Source: Onthophagus taurus (taxonomy: Eukaryota; Arthropoda; Insecta; Coleoptera; Scarabaeidae). From it: DNA of 64,000 nt. Made by a program: the position numbers and the translations under genes. Position 1 is the stretch's first letter, and each line of letters starts with the position of its first letter. Below the pieces are notes generated by a model. That model saw nothing but the letters and a program-made list of their open reading frames with translations. It made no database searches and was not told where the DNA came from. This document shows positions 13,190 through 30,805 of this stretch, piece after piece. The stretch covers positions 1,681,501 through 1,745,500 of the forward strand of contig NC_091966.1 of NCBI RefSeq assembly GCF_036711975.1. The letters run 5' to 3'.

Positions 13190-13557
13190 TAGAGATGTGT
13201 AACACTGCGCTGCGCGGCGCAAATGAGTTAACTCAGTACAGCGTGTTACGTGCGCTGATACCCAATTTTAAAATGAGTCAACTCAATTGCGCCACCGTTG
13301 GCGTAGTAAAGCACGCCGGTGTGACTTGATGATTTACAAATATATATGTAAGTGAAAATGCCAGCCCTTAATCACGTATAAAACCTTCATTTGCTAGAAC
13401 TTCGAACGAGATAGCATGCGGTACCGGCGAGAGATAGATGCGATGCATCCAGCAACTGTGTTATGGCGCAATTGAGTTGATACATTGCGCTAACTTACTT
13501 AGGTGCGCTAGTATCAGTGTGTCAGCGCAGCAAATTTTGCTGCGTTACACATGGTTA
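13190..13557. mobile_element. hAT-type MITE with 8-bp target-site duplication
   Basis: A 368-bp element with short inverted ends, TAGAGATGTGTAAC at the left and GTTACACATGGTTA at the right. It is flanked by an exact 8-bp direct repeat GTATGGAC at 13182-13189 and 13558-13565. An 8-bp duplication with ends of this kind is characteristic of the hAT superfamily. The subterminal regions are rich in GCGC and in repeats of GAGTTAACTCA / GAGTCAACTCA / AATTGAGTTGA, which may be transposase-binding sites. It has no coding capacity and must depend on a transposase encoded elsewhere. Confidence 0.9.
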
Positions 13558-14039
13558 GTATGGACTACATAGCATTTGAGCTTTCGCCACTTTATATTAT
13601 TCGTCTGTTCGGTTGATTTTCTAAATCACCGTAAAACTGCTTCATTCGTGATTTTATCTACCCAAAAAAGCTGAAATAACATGTCGAGAACATGAAACCA
13701 CCAAAATACTTAAGTGATAGAATGCTCTCATTCAAAGAACTTGTAATCAAAACAGCGGAAAATCTAAAATCGAAGAACAATATTATACAAATGCTCTATG
13801 GATCATGAAAGGGAGCATCGGTCTTCACCCTGTTCTCAATACTCCTGAGCCTTGTCTTCTGAACCGCTAAATACATAGCGGTACAGATAGCTTTACAGTC
13901 CTCCAGACACACAGAATCGATGTTCAGCTCAATGCCACAATGGAAATGATCGCAAAGATTATCAAATCTACTCCACTGCAATAGCTCTATACACCGTTTC
14001 CAAACCTGCGCCATATAAATTCTCTCATGAGCAAGTACA

Positions 14040-14210
14040 AAAAGATCTTGAGCAACCAAAACCTACCAATATATGGGGAGATTGGCGCCAACCTACTTTC
14101 TGCAAAAATGGTGTAAGAAGTAATGCCCTACTGCGAATGAGGTGAAAATCAAACCGTGAAACATATTAAAGAGTATTGCCCTAGAACTCCAGAATCAATA
14201 TCTTACATAA
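14040..14210 (+). pseudogene. LINE 3'-end fragment (CECGE...HI..CP tail)
   Basis: Around 14120-14200 one frame reads, across a stop, YCE*GENQTVKHIKEYCP. This is the Cys/His tail (C-x-C-GE-x-QT-x-x-H-I-x-x-x-CP) found at the C-terminus of many insect LINE ORF2 proteins. The upstream frame is broken. A minus-strand open frame across 13796-14059 has no recognisable domain and is probably noise. It is a short, old remnant. Confidence 0.5.
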
Positions 14211-14699
14211 AGAGCTAAATGTCTACTTGTAATCGGAACCGTGAGTGTGAGTTTAATTGCAATTTTAATGATATAGTAATGGTATAAATATATTTATCCA
14301 GCCTTCTTAAAAATCCTTCCACATCTCAAATTCATTTCAATAGGGGTCCGTTAATGTCCAGAATTCAACCTCGTACAGGGAAAATATAGCATCTTAGCAT
14401 TTTTAAATCGTTGTTTATGTCGTGTATATGAAAGATTTGCCTCACTTTTATTAACGTTGTTCGTGTTTTGATTATTCAACTCTTAATTTTCTCACAGATT
14501 ATATTCTGTTTATTCGTTGGAGTTAGATGCCGTTCACGTAAATCCATGATTCTGATTGTTATTACTTTTCCTTACAGTCATATATTTAGTTATGCTGGTG
14601 CTCTGTGTCAGATGGTAATTTTTGGAGTAATGTATTATTTTATTCAGAAGGTTCTGTAGTTGCATTTCCAAACTAATAAAGACTAAGGCATAACGAATT

Positions 14700-15000
14700 T
14701 GATTTACGATTTTCCCATTCATTAACCTCATCGTAAAAGATAGAAGATCAATGGTGACAAAATGCAACCTCTTTTGATTTCTACTTCTTCTGAAGTTTGG
14801 TTCCAATATAAATTTGTTATTACTCTTATCTCTTTGTCATTAACTTCTGTATCTTCTAGCACTTGTAGCATCTTATCATGTTGAACTTTATCGACACCCT
14901 TCTCAAATCAATATATACGTCATGATTTAAATCGACATCTTTATGCAGAAGAAGTCCATGTCTATAGTCTTCTTTTAGGCAAATCAAAGAATACATTACG
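14700..15000 (-). pseudogene. LINE reverse-transcriptase fragment
   Basis: Read on the minus strand with frameshifts, the sequence gives an RT core: HDVYID, then HDKMLQVLED-like, NDKEIRVITNLYWNQTS, EEVEIKRGCILSPLIFYL. These correspond to the RT segment from the first catalytic aspartate region to the 'RG(V)xQGCxLSPxLFxxY' motif of Jockey/CR1-like LINEs common in insects. The catalytic YADD is not reached. It is heavily decayed and its boundaries are approximate. It may belong to the same LINE family as the relic at 49290-50160. Confidence 0.6.
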
Positions 15001-15060
15001 AATAATAAGATTTTTCTCATTTTTGACACTCACTCTAAATTCAGCAATAACGGGATCCTT

Positions 15061-16489
15061 TCTTCCTTTGCTGATCTTAGCGTCTATTCGATTTTCTCTA
15101 TCAGTCTCCTCTTCTATTTGATGGTAAAAATTCTCCAATTTTTAGTCAGCAGTCACATGGCGGAGCAAACACCTGCACAATATTTATGTTTGCTTCGTTT
15201 TAACTACTCCATCATTACTTTAGCATATAGTTATATAATATTATGTAGTATGTATTATTTAGTATTATGAATTACTCTGGCCTCCTCTCTACTAAATGGT
15301 ATGATCGTCAATTTCAATTTGTTGACGGTGAGGCTATCTCATTTCTTTGATTGTGTCATGTATCTTTCCGCAAGAAAATATATGGTGAAGTATATTAAAC
15401 ACGAGTCACGATCAATTCGCAGAATAAGTAGCTGTATTTTAACATGGTCTTAATTTATTAAATCATTTACTTTGATCTTTCATATGCGAACTAGATTTGG
15501 AAATATTATAAATATCAGCTTATAGATTATGCATAAGTACTTACTTAGATTTTAAAATAGCAAATCAAACATCATTAGTATGCTTTGTAGTTTTCTTGGT
15601 GTATGTTTAACTAACGAGCGATTCAATTCTAGTAGGCAAATTATGTATCATAGTAATAATTAGTTTAACTAAAAAAGTTAAGGTACCATATTTTCATTTA
15701 TAACTATAATTTTATCGATTATATCGTGTTATTTAACAGTTGTTTTGATTGTTAAGATTTTCATTAAAATACCACTGAAATCTTTACCTTTTCCCTGAAA
15801 TCCTTTCGAATCGCTTAATCCATTAATAATAAAGTCATACAGAAATGTGAAGAACGAAGCTCGATAATGAGGGCTTAATGAATAATGACACCTAGGTAAA
15901 CGGTCGTGACGGTAGTCCATGGTCGCTTGAAAGGTTCTGGTGGGGTACGGAGGGCCACGCGTCAGGTGCAATAGGATGGTAGAGTAGAAAGGTAGACAGA
16001 GGGACGACAACGGGGAACGCCAAGAATCCGCCAATATGGCCGTGTTCGGCCAATGAGGACGAAGAGGCAACAATGCCGGGGCAGAGCTAGCGGCGCGACG
16101 GCGGCACGGTAGCAGTGAGGGGCCCCTATGTGTTCTACTTCGCGCGACCGCAGCGACAGCCTGCGTCAATATTATTTCAGCATTTCCCCCTCGCACGTCA
16201 CCCTCCGACAACCCTCTCTCAACGTATCAGTCGATGCTCCCCTCGGTGGTCACGCGTTGCACCATTGTGTCCACTTCCTAAAGTTATAAGTAGGATAGCA
16301 TTGTACGATTTTCTACCTGAAATATTATATTGAATTTTATTAATATGTAAATTTTGATTTATAAATTTTTTTGCCAATATTAACTTTGTATCTCTTATAA
16401 GTTATTTAGATTTACAGGATCAAATCAAGAAGCAACATACCGGGAATTTCATATAACTTACAATATATGAATGCAGTAATAATAGTTAT
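15061..16489. other. Non-coding stretch with one GC-rich block
   Basis: Nothing coding is supported. About 15890-16270 is markedly GC-rich and contains many CG dinucleotides, unlike the flanks. Open frames through it (minus 15729-16211, plus 16115-16333) look compositional and have no recognisable domain. It could be a promoter or regulatory island, since it lies about 2 kb upstream of Spg7, but no direct evidence links them. Confidence 0.4.
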
Positions 16490-16925
16490 CGAACTAGTGG
16501 AAAAACATTCGGATTTAGCCGCACGTCTTTCAAGACGGCTAAACCCGAATTATTCTAGTTCTAGGTGTTGTGTTAAGTGCAAAACTAGAATTAACACTAG
16601 ACCTAGATCTAGAAACATTCCGATTTAGCCGCACGTCTCTCAAGACGGTTAAACCCGAATGATTCTAGTTCTAGGTCTTGTGTTAGTTCTAGTGATAGTG
16701 CCAGTACAAAATTAGAACTAACACTAGTCCTAGAACTAGAAAGTTTTGGGTTTATCCGTGCGCCCTCAGACTTACGAGACGCATAGCTAAACCCGAATGG
16801 TTCTGGTTCTAGATCTAGTGTTAGTTCTACTTTTCGTTCAATAAAAATATACCACAATCTAAAGCTGAATAACAGTGAAAACTAGAATTAATACTACACC
16901 TAGAAACATTCAGGCTTAGCAGTGT
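16490..16925. repeat. CTAG-rich hairpin repeat, array of three units
   Basis: Three successive units each contain a palindrome ATTCGGGTTTAGCCG...CGGCTAAACCCGAAT (variants) with the inner CGTCT-CTCA-AGACG hairpin. Each is framed by palindromic CTAGAACTAGAA / TTCTAGTTCTAG and by GTGTTAGTTCTAG-type spacers. Units are centred near 16527, 16637 and 16775. The same family recurs at 19105-19500, 23190-23315, 29507-29557, 33890-34105 and 55085-55330. No coding potential. A foldback-type element or satellite-like dispersed repeat is likely. Confidence 0.8.
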
Positions 16926-16930
16926 ATTAA

Positions 16931-18338
16931 GAATGTAGTGCACAAAATGGATATACTAGAAATGTGCTAATAAGAACGTCGTGTTATATTATCACACTAC
17001 TGTATATGAATATGATGACTAAAATTTGTTTATACACAGTGCTTAACATTTCTAATTGTCGTTACTAAACTAATTTTGTGATAACATGTATTGACTAATT
17101 AGGAATTATCCTTTGTATAGATCGCTAATAGATAAGTTTATGGTAGCTTACAAGTGTACAGGTAGGCAGCCAACTGGTTGTTGGAAGTGTCGTCTTTGCT
17201 CTTGTGTGAAGTCCGTCGTATCCCGTTCTTTCTGATTCCTTTTCGAGCCATTAGGCAGATGTTGAGAATTCACTGTATTCATCATTGCAGTTTTATGAAT
17301 AGACTTTCAATCCATTTTTCTCTGGCTATATGTACCACTATAGTATACATACCTAGCGCTATGTTAATGATGGGAATTGAAAGCGAGCCCCCTGAATGTG
17401 GTTGTAACAAAAGATTCAACGTTAGGTATGGAGACATCACAGTATAAGCTCTCTAAAATGTATTGCTGGAAATAGTCATAAGAAGTGATTAAAATTAGTT
17501 AATTTAGGAAGAAATGGCTGACTTTAAAACGTCAAAAAGAAAAATTAAATATGGTTGCCACCGCTAGATGGAGTGGCGATTTTAATTTAATTTAAAGGAT
17601 TTCTTAAAGATTTACAATTAACGAATATGACCCACACTCAACTATTATATAATCTGATACACTTTCTCACAATTAAATCCGTTTAATTATATAAAATTAT
17701 TTATTTTTTTAGTCATAATTTATTCATAATATTAACTTGGCACAGTCTAAATGAATTTCCATATAGAGTTGCTAAGCAACCATCGCCAAATTAAAAATGC
17801 GCATGATATACGTTGCTCTTGGTGAATTAAATGTCTTTTTTATGCTAATTTAATCATTATTTAAAAAAGATTACATAAAAGGTTATGTTACCTAAGACGG
17901 TGTAAAATAGGATATCTTCTTTGCTTAAATTTTCAATATTCCAAATATATGTAGATTGTTTCGTTATTTTCTCATCTCCGCTTCGATTCTACGTGAGCAA
18001 TGTTGTGTTAGAAAACAGGATTTGGTCAATCCCCCTGTTTTTATAACGAAAAAAATGCAGACGAACCACATGCCCGTTACAGAATTCAAAAATTTCTCAA
18101 CTTTTAGTACACACCAAACGCGCCATCTATATTACAATACCCCAATTAAACACGATCATTTAATCACTATTTTAATTATTAATTTTTTATGCAATTTTAA
18201 ATTAATTATATTATTTTTATGTAAATTAATCATTAATAAATAAATTTTTAATAATGTTGCTTTAATTTTAATTTATAAAATTGCAGTTTCCTTGACATGA
18301 AACGTCAAAATCCTAACCAAAAATTTTTGTTTGTCAAT
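16931..18338. other. Upstream flank of Spg7; possible Penelope-like scrap near 17.2 kb
   Basis: At 17150-17450 a plus-strand frame reads GCWKCRLCSC followed by a broken tail. This loosely resembles the Cys-rich linker before the GIY-YIG domain in Penelope-like elements, but the match is weak. The remainder to 18.3 kb is AT-rich and presumably holds the Spg7 promoter; no TATA box or initiator could be assigned. Confidence 0.3.
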
Positions 18339-18360
18339 ATGACGAAATTCTCAAAATATA

Positions 18361-18380
<20 letters not shown>
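18339..18380 (+). promoter_or_regulatory. Upstream ORF overlapping the Spg7 start codon
   Basis: An ATG at 18339 opens a 13-codon frame ending TAA at 18378-18380. It overlaps the chosen Spg7 start (ATG 18361) in another frame. If the 5' UTR includes it, it would be expected to lower initiation at the main start. It depends on where transcription begins, which the sequence does not show. Confidence 0.35.
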
Positions 18381-25322
<6,942 letters not shown>

Positions 25323-25365
25323 ATTAGAAACGAACGTAATACTTTAATTTTTAGTATTATTTATA

Positions 25366-26045
25366 GGAAATTACATATTTTGTTATTGTGTGAAATAATA
25401 AAACAATGTGTCTGTTAAAATTGTTTGTTTTTAATTCAATTTTATCTCTAATTAATAATAATCTTAATTAAAATTTTATTAAAATAAATTCAAATGAGTG
25501 AGGTTATGTTTTTGACGTTGACATTTTGAGATTATAATAAATTAATTGTTAAAAAATATGGAATTAGAAGAGAAAAAGTAGTAATGAAACGATTATAAAT
25601 AATTATTGAAGTAATGGTGAAAAATTATATGGAAAGCGAATTAGTCAATATTGATGATGAGTCACTAAATTCCAATTTAATAAAAAAATCAGGAAAATTC
25701 TAGGAAATTACATATTTTGTTGTGTCGTGAAATAATAAAACGTTGTGTTTGTTAAAATTGTTTATTTTTAATTTAAATTTATTTGTAATTAATAATAATC
25801 TTAATTAAGATAAATTCAAAACATAAAGTGAGGTTATGTTTTTGACGTTTACATTTTGAGGTTATAATAAACTAATTATTAAAAAATGTGGAATTAAAAG
25901 AGAAAAAGTAGTAATGATTATAAATGTAGTAATTAGTAGTAATGATTATAAATTATCATTGAAATGAGAAAAAATTATACGGAAAGCAAAGAAGCCAATA
26001 TTGATGATAAGTCACTAAATTCCAATTTAATAAAAAAAATCAGGA
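25366..26045 (+). repeat. Tandem duplication of Spg7 3' end plus Htatsf1 promoter and start
   Basis: Two adjacent units of about 335-345 bp (25366-25700 and 25701-26045) both run from GGAAATTACATATTTTGTT through the AATAAA signal, GAGGTTATGTTTTTGACGTT and the start of an Htatsf1-like reading frame to CACTAAATTCCAATTTAAT. Unit 1 keeps ATGGAATTAGAAGAGAAA (ATG at 25558), then hits TAG TAA TGA. In unit 2 the ATG has become GTG. The units are clearly copies of the genuine Htatsf1 5' region at 27820-27940. Confidence 0.8.
25397..25402 (+). terminator. Spg7 polyadenylation signal
   Basis: AATAAA about 75 bases after the Spg7 stop codon, followed by a GT-rich stretch (GTGTCTGTTAAAATTGTTTG). A second copy of this signal at 25734-25739 belongs to the tandem duplication. 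Confidence 0.6.
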
Positions 26046-26061
26046 TATTTCAGCGAAATTA

Positions 26062-27165
26062 TATACAGGGTGATTCACATCAGAACCGACACAGAGCTGG
26101 GACATTGATTTAACGTAACTTATCTCTATACTAAGTTGTACAGGTGGTTCAAATTCGATGTCCGAATAGGCTATCTTGGAAACTGTAAGAGTTAGAAAAA
26201 AAGTAGCTTACATGTCATGATCTTGTTTTTCGAGAAACTACTAAATGTCAAAAACCAGGCCAAAATTGAAAATATGGTAAAGTCAGCAAGTGCAATTATC
26301 TTGGTTATTATTATAGGTGGAGTACTATAACTAAGACATTATATGGACACTTTTTTACAGAGAATTTGATAACGCAGTTTTAGATTTTGCGATATTATGA
26401 CAATTTTCATTTTTTTAAATGGAAACAACCACTGATTATTCGTTTATTAAATTCGTTATTCTTTTCTGATTACAAAAATATAGGGTTCGACAGGTCTATT
26501 TCTTATTGTTTTAGAATAAAGCTAAAAATAAACTTTTAGTGTCGTCAAAGAAATTAAATTTACAGTTTCCTGTAAATTATAGCTAAAAATTAAAAAAACA
26601 TATTTCTGATATTTGAAACAAATACATTTGTTGAACTATTTCATAATTATATTTGTTTTACACAAAAGTTGGAATAGATTGTATTTATTTCACATTTTTT
26701 ATTAATATTTAATATTATTATTAAATAACTTAATTAATTATTGATAGATGGCGCTCATAATATATTTTTTTTTAAATTTTTTTAATTCAAATAAACATAG
26801 CAACATTTGTTTGTATTCAAAAATTTTCTGAAGTGTTAAATTAAAAATCCTGTTTTTTAAGATGGATTACGAAAAGTTTAACATGTTAGAATATGTAACA
26901 TTAGAAAGTAAAGTAAATTTTATATTTTTTAAGATGGATTACGAAAAGTTTAACATATTCGAATGTTACATATTAGAAAATGAAGTAAATTTTATATAAA
27001 TTTTTAGTAGAATAATTTTTAGTTATAGTACCGTAATTTACAGGATACTGTAAATTTAATTTCTTTGACGACCTCAAAAAAAAGCTTATTTTTAGCTTTA
27101 TTCTAAAACAATAAGAAATAGACCTATCTAACCCCATATTCGGACATCGAATTTGAACCACCCAG
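26062..27165. mobile_element. Foldback element, family F, right end truncated
   Basis: Starts TATACAGGGTGATTCACATC. GTGGTTCAAATTCGATGTCC (26151-26170) has its inverse at 27142-27163, and CTATTTCTTATTGTTTTAGA (26503-26522) has its inverse near 27098-27120. The right arm ends without the ACCCTGTATA terminus. The middle is AT-rich and includes a direct repeat of TTTTTTAAGATGGATTACGAAAAGTTTAAC at about 26850-26880 and 26925-26955. It separates the tandem promoter copies. Confidence 0.65.
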
Positions 27166-27599
27166 GGATTGCAATTCTTAGTAGCGAGTGGCATAATTAA
27201 CCTGAGTGAATAATACTTCATTATATGTGAGTAGAATTCTATAAATTTATTTTTTAAATATATTTTTGAATAAAGTTTAAACGTCAAATGTGACAAATTC
27301 AATGTTACTAACTGTAGCCAACTTCACAACAATATGTCAAAATTAAATGTCAATTTTATAAAACGTCGTTTTTTTTACGAAAATTAATTAATTTATGCTT
27401 AAATCATACGAAAAAAGGAATTTGTTTAGGTTTTTTTAATGTCAAACTGTTAGAAACTCCTAAAAAATTGAATTAAATTGAAGTTTTTTGAAATTTTAAC
27501 GTTTCAAATAATTATTATTAGTCTGTCAAGTTGGTTACCCGTGAATGCCCGCGAATAATGAAAACTTATTCATAAGGTATATATTATAAGGTAGTCGTG

Positions 27600-27909
27600 G
27601 ACAAAATTGTTTATTTTTAATTTATTTGTAATTAATAATAATTTTAATTAAAATATTTATAATATAAAGTGAGGTTATGTTCAAGTTGACGTTGACATTT
27701 TGAGGTTATTATCTTATTAATGTGGTTATGATAAACTAATTATTAAAAAATATGGAATTAGAAGAGAAAAAGTAGTAATAAAACGATTATAAATAATAAA
27801 TAATAATTAAAATTTTAATAACATAAATTTATATAAAGTGAGGTTATGTTCAGGTTGACGTTGACATTTTAAGGTTATTATTGTGGTTATGATAAACTAA
27901 TTAAAAAAT
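27600..27909 (+). repeat. Third and fourth copies of the Htatsf1 upstream unit
   Basis: 27600-27790 repeats the AATTAATAATAATTTTAATTAAAA...GTGAGGTTATGTTCA...GACGTTGACATTTTGAGGTTAT block and ends in a decoy start, ATG at 27752, followed seven codons later by TAG. 27800-27909 is the same block directly in front of the real Htatsf1 start. The real promoter must lie in or near this block. If transcription starts upstream of the third copy, the decoy would act as a short upstream ORF. Confidence 0.7.
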
Positions 27910-29265
27910 ATGGAATTAGAAGAGAAGAATAGTAATAAAGCGAGTATAAATAATTCTATAAATATAAATGCTTCAGAAAATAATAAAGAAACGATAAAAA
28001 CTGATAAAAAAGCTAATGATAATAATGAAATTGTTCAAGATGCTAGAGATAATCCGAATGAAAATCAACCCCAGTCTCAAAGTACATATGATCCTAAATA
28101 TGTACATTATGAAGGAGATATAGCAATTTACACAGATCCATCATCAGGTTATCAATATCAATGGAATAAAGAGAGGGAAAAGTGGGAAGCAAAAGCTCAA
28201 AATGTTGAGTACGGATTTGAAGATGATACTCACACTTATACAGATAATGATGGAACAAAATTCTTTTGGGATAAGGAAAAAAATGCTTGGTTTCCAAAAA
28301 TAAATGATGATTTTATGGCAAAATACCAAATGAGTTATGGTTTTGTCGATAACACATCAACAGAAAAAAGTAAAGAAATCGAAATAAAAGAATCGAAAGA
28401 AGAAATTAAATTAGAAGTTGAAAACCATAAAGGTGTTAAAAGAAAAGCCTCCGAACCATCTTGGTTTACTTTGGACGATGAACAAAACACGAAAGTTTAT
28501 GTAAGTAATTTACCGTTAGACACAACCGAAGAAGAATTTGTAGATTTAATGCAAAAATATGGATTAATTATGCGAGATACCATTACACACAAAATGAAAA
28601 TAAAAATGTACAAAGAATCAGGTACCGATTTATTTAAAGGGGACGCTTTATGTACGTACATAAGGGTTGAATCCGTTGATTTAGCTTTAAAACTTTTGGA
28701 TGGATCCATGTTTAAAGATAAAAAAATTAAAGTCGAACGAGCCCAATTTCAATTAAAAGGTGAATACGACCCAAAGCTTAAACCGAAAACGAAAAAACGT
28801 AAAGAAAAACAAAAATTAAAAAGGATGCAAGAAAAATTATTCGATTGGAGACCGGAAAAACCAATCGGCGAACGTGCCAAACACGAAAAAGTCGTTATAA
28901 TTAAAAATTTGTTTGAACCGAAACTTTTCGATGAAGACGTCGGGCTTATATTGGAATTCCAACAAGATTTACGTGAAGAAGCTTCGAAATGCGGTGAGGT
29001 ACGTAAGGTTATGCTTTACGATCGACATCCTGGAGGTGTGGCGCAAATTAACATGAAAGAACCCGAAGAAGCGGATGCCGTTGTTCTGCTTTTAAATAAT
29101 CGGTGGTTTGGTAAAAGGAAATTAACTGCGGAAATTTGGGATGGAAAAACTAAATATAAAATTGCTGAAACTGAGGCTGAAATTTCTGAGAGGATTGATA
29201 ATTGGGATAAATATTTAGAAGGAAAAGAGGGAGAAAAAGTTCAATTAAAAAATGTAACTGATTAA
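27910..29265 (+). CDS. HTATSF1: Tat-SF1 / HTATSF1 orthologue (U2 snRNP-associated splicing cofactor)
   Basis: A 451-residue intronless frame. The family binds the U2 snRNP through SF3B1 and couples splicing with elongation. In order: an acidic Asn/Glu-rich start; two aromatic repeats (YQYQWNKEREKWEAK about 81-95 and FFWDKEKNAWFPK about 118-130), the second matching the 'DKKAWFPK' block of human Tat-SF1; RRM1 at about 194-280 (KVYVSNLP ... GDALCTYIR), ending QFQLKGEYD as in the human protein; a Lys-rich linker ending FDWRPEKP; and a U2AF-homology motif domain at about 326-412 (VVIIKNLFEP ... GGVAQINM ... NRWFGKRKLTAEIWDG). The R-W-F at 398-400 is the UHM signature that grips ULM peptides. The long acidic human C-terminal tail is absent; the protein stops shortly after the UHM, as in invertebrates. 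In Drosophila the gene is called barricade. The chosen ATG is confirmed by the duplicated upstream copies. Confidence 0.93.
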   Translation: MELEEKNSNKASINNSININASENNKETIKTDKKANDNNEIVQDARDNPNENQPQSQSTYDPKYVHYEGDIAIYTDPSSGYQYQWNKEREKWEAKAQNVEYGFEDDTHTYTDNDGTKFFWDKEKNAWFPKINDDFMAKYQMSYGFVDNTSTEKSKEIEIKESKEEIKLEVENHKGVKRKASEPSWFTLDDEQNTKVYVSNLPLDTTEEEFVDLMQKYGLIMRDTITHKMKIKMYKESGTDLFKGDALCTYIRVESVDLALKLLDGSMFKDKKIKVERAQFQLKGEYDPKLKPKTKKRKEKQKLKRMQEKLFDWRPEKPIGERAKHEKVVIIKNLFEPKLFDEDVGLILEFQQDLREEASKCGEVRKVMLYDRHPGGVAQINMKEPEEADAVVLLLNNRWFGKRKLTAEIWDGKTKYKIAETEAEISERIDNWDKYLEGKEGEKVQLKNVTD

Positions 29266-29300
29266 TTAGAAATAATGTAAATCAATAATGATTAGGTACT

Positions 29301-29306
29301 AATAAA
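29301..29306 (+). terminator. Htatsf1 polyadenylation signal
   Basis: AATAAA 36 bases after the Htatsf1 stop, followed by a T-rich stretch. Confidence 0.55.
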
Positions 29307-29506
29307 AAGAATTTTTTTATTAATTTCGATTTATATTGTTTCCAAATACAGTGATATAGTAAAGTCTATATGCACCCCAGAAAATGATAATATCTCAGCT
29401 CCTAAAATGTAATTCAATGAATTTTTTAAACAAAGGATATTAGAAGTCTATTTTATTTTAACATAAAGTCGAAACAATTCGATTTGTGCTACAAAGTGAA
29501 GGGTAT

Positions 29507-29557
29507 GGCAGTAGATTTAGTCGCACGTCCCTCAAGACGACTAAACCTGAATTATTC
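29507..29557. repeat. CTAG-rich hairpin repeat, left part of an interrupted unit
   Basis: AGATTTAGTCGCACGTCCCTCAAGACGACTAAACC followed by TGAATTATTCTA, then the sequence passes into the DD82E transposon. The family resumes at 33890 with the same CTGAATTATTCTA, so the transposon region sits inside a hairpin repeat. Confidence 0.7.
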
Positions 29558-30805
29558 TATTAAATAATATACTAAAAAGATATACTAGAAAAAACTTCTT
29601 TAACTTGCTTTTATTTAAATATATAATCTGTTTTTTATTTAAATCAATTGTCATTGCCAAATTTTTATAGAAAAACGGTCTGTACCACTCTAGATACCAT
29701 GTTCTATGACCACGCTTTATAATATTTTCCACTAAATAATAAGTAAGGTTGTGTATATTCTAAACCATGCACCAGTCACTCGTATTAATGAAATTGGGAG
29801 CATACGTTTAATTCTGGATACTGTCACTTATGGCGTTGCTTTCGATTACAGAACCCATTTTGGCAATTTTTTGAATGGTCAGTTTGACTGGTTTGACCAG
29901 GTTTGACATAGTAATATTTTTATTGCGTTGTATTGTGTACAGTGGAAGAGTTGCTAGCGATTTGAAGAAAAAGCGATTTGTTGTTGTTGCTTTATAATAA
30001 GTACACTTCGATTGATGCGGAAGCAGCATTGGATAAATACAATAAAATTAAAAGGAAACGATGTGGTAAAAATAATAATAAAAAAATTATAGAATAAAGT
30101 CTTTGTTATTCATTTAAAGACTTTTTAATAAACCCTGTACCAAATAATAATTTAATACCTATATAGTTATATTTTTTTTAATGTTTTTTTGTAAAACATT
30201 GTAAACGACAAAATTTAATGTGTTTAAAGTTTTGCACAATTTGTAAAGTTTTGTCTCCAAGCAATGTTTTCGTAAAAAATCATCGATAAACCTTCCAAAT
30301 AACAAATTTAATTTATATTTCCCGCCTGCCAATGATTTCAGCGCTGTAGGTGACAGTATCCAAAACTAATTGCGCATTTCAATCAAATGTTTATAGTTGC
30401 CCATCTATATAACAAATATATTATATCTTATCTATGTTCTAAACGAAGTTGTCACTTTAAAGACGAAGCCACTAATCTCTCGTCACTTGGCTAATATCTA
30501 CGTTTTGAAATTAAAACTCGTGAGCAATATATTAAGATAACATAATTAAGTGCTATAATTAAAATTTGAATATTGTTTAAAAATCAGAATTACTGGAAGA
30601 ATCTGAGTCTTCCGCTAGTTGGATGATGACAGGAGGTAAATCAGTTATTAATGAATTTCCCATTAATGTTGTCCACTCTTTTTTAATTAGTTCTTCACAG
30701 TGGCGAACACTATTTGCCCACATCTCCGGAGTGTAATGACCAAGAGCTTTTTGCCAAGTCTCCTTGACACGACAGGTCTTTTTCTCCGAGCTGGACTGAA
30801 CATGT

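Noticed and set aside
15729-16333. Overlapping 160- and 72-residue frames in a GC-rich block, considered as a gene
   Set aside because: Both look like by-products of GC-rich composition. No domain, no splice support, and neither reads like a conserved protein.
25366-27909. A CRISPR array or virus-like direct repeats
   Set aside because: Units are 190-345 bp, contain gene ends and lack short uniform repeats with unique spacers. They are tandem duplications of host intergenic DNA.
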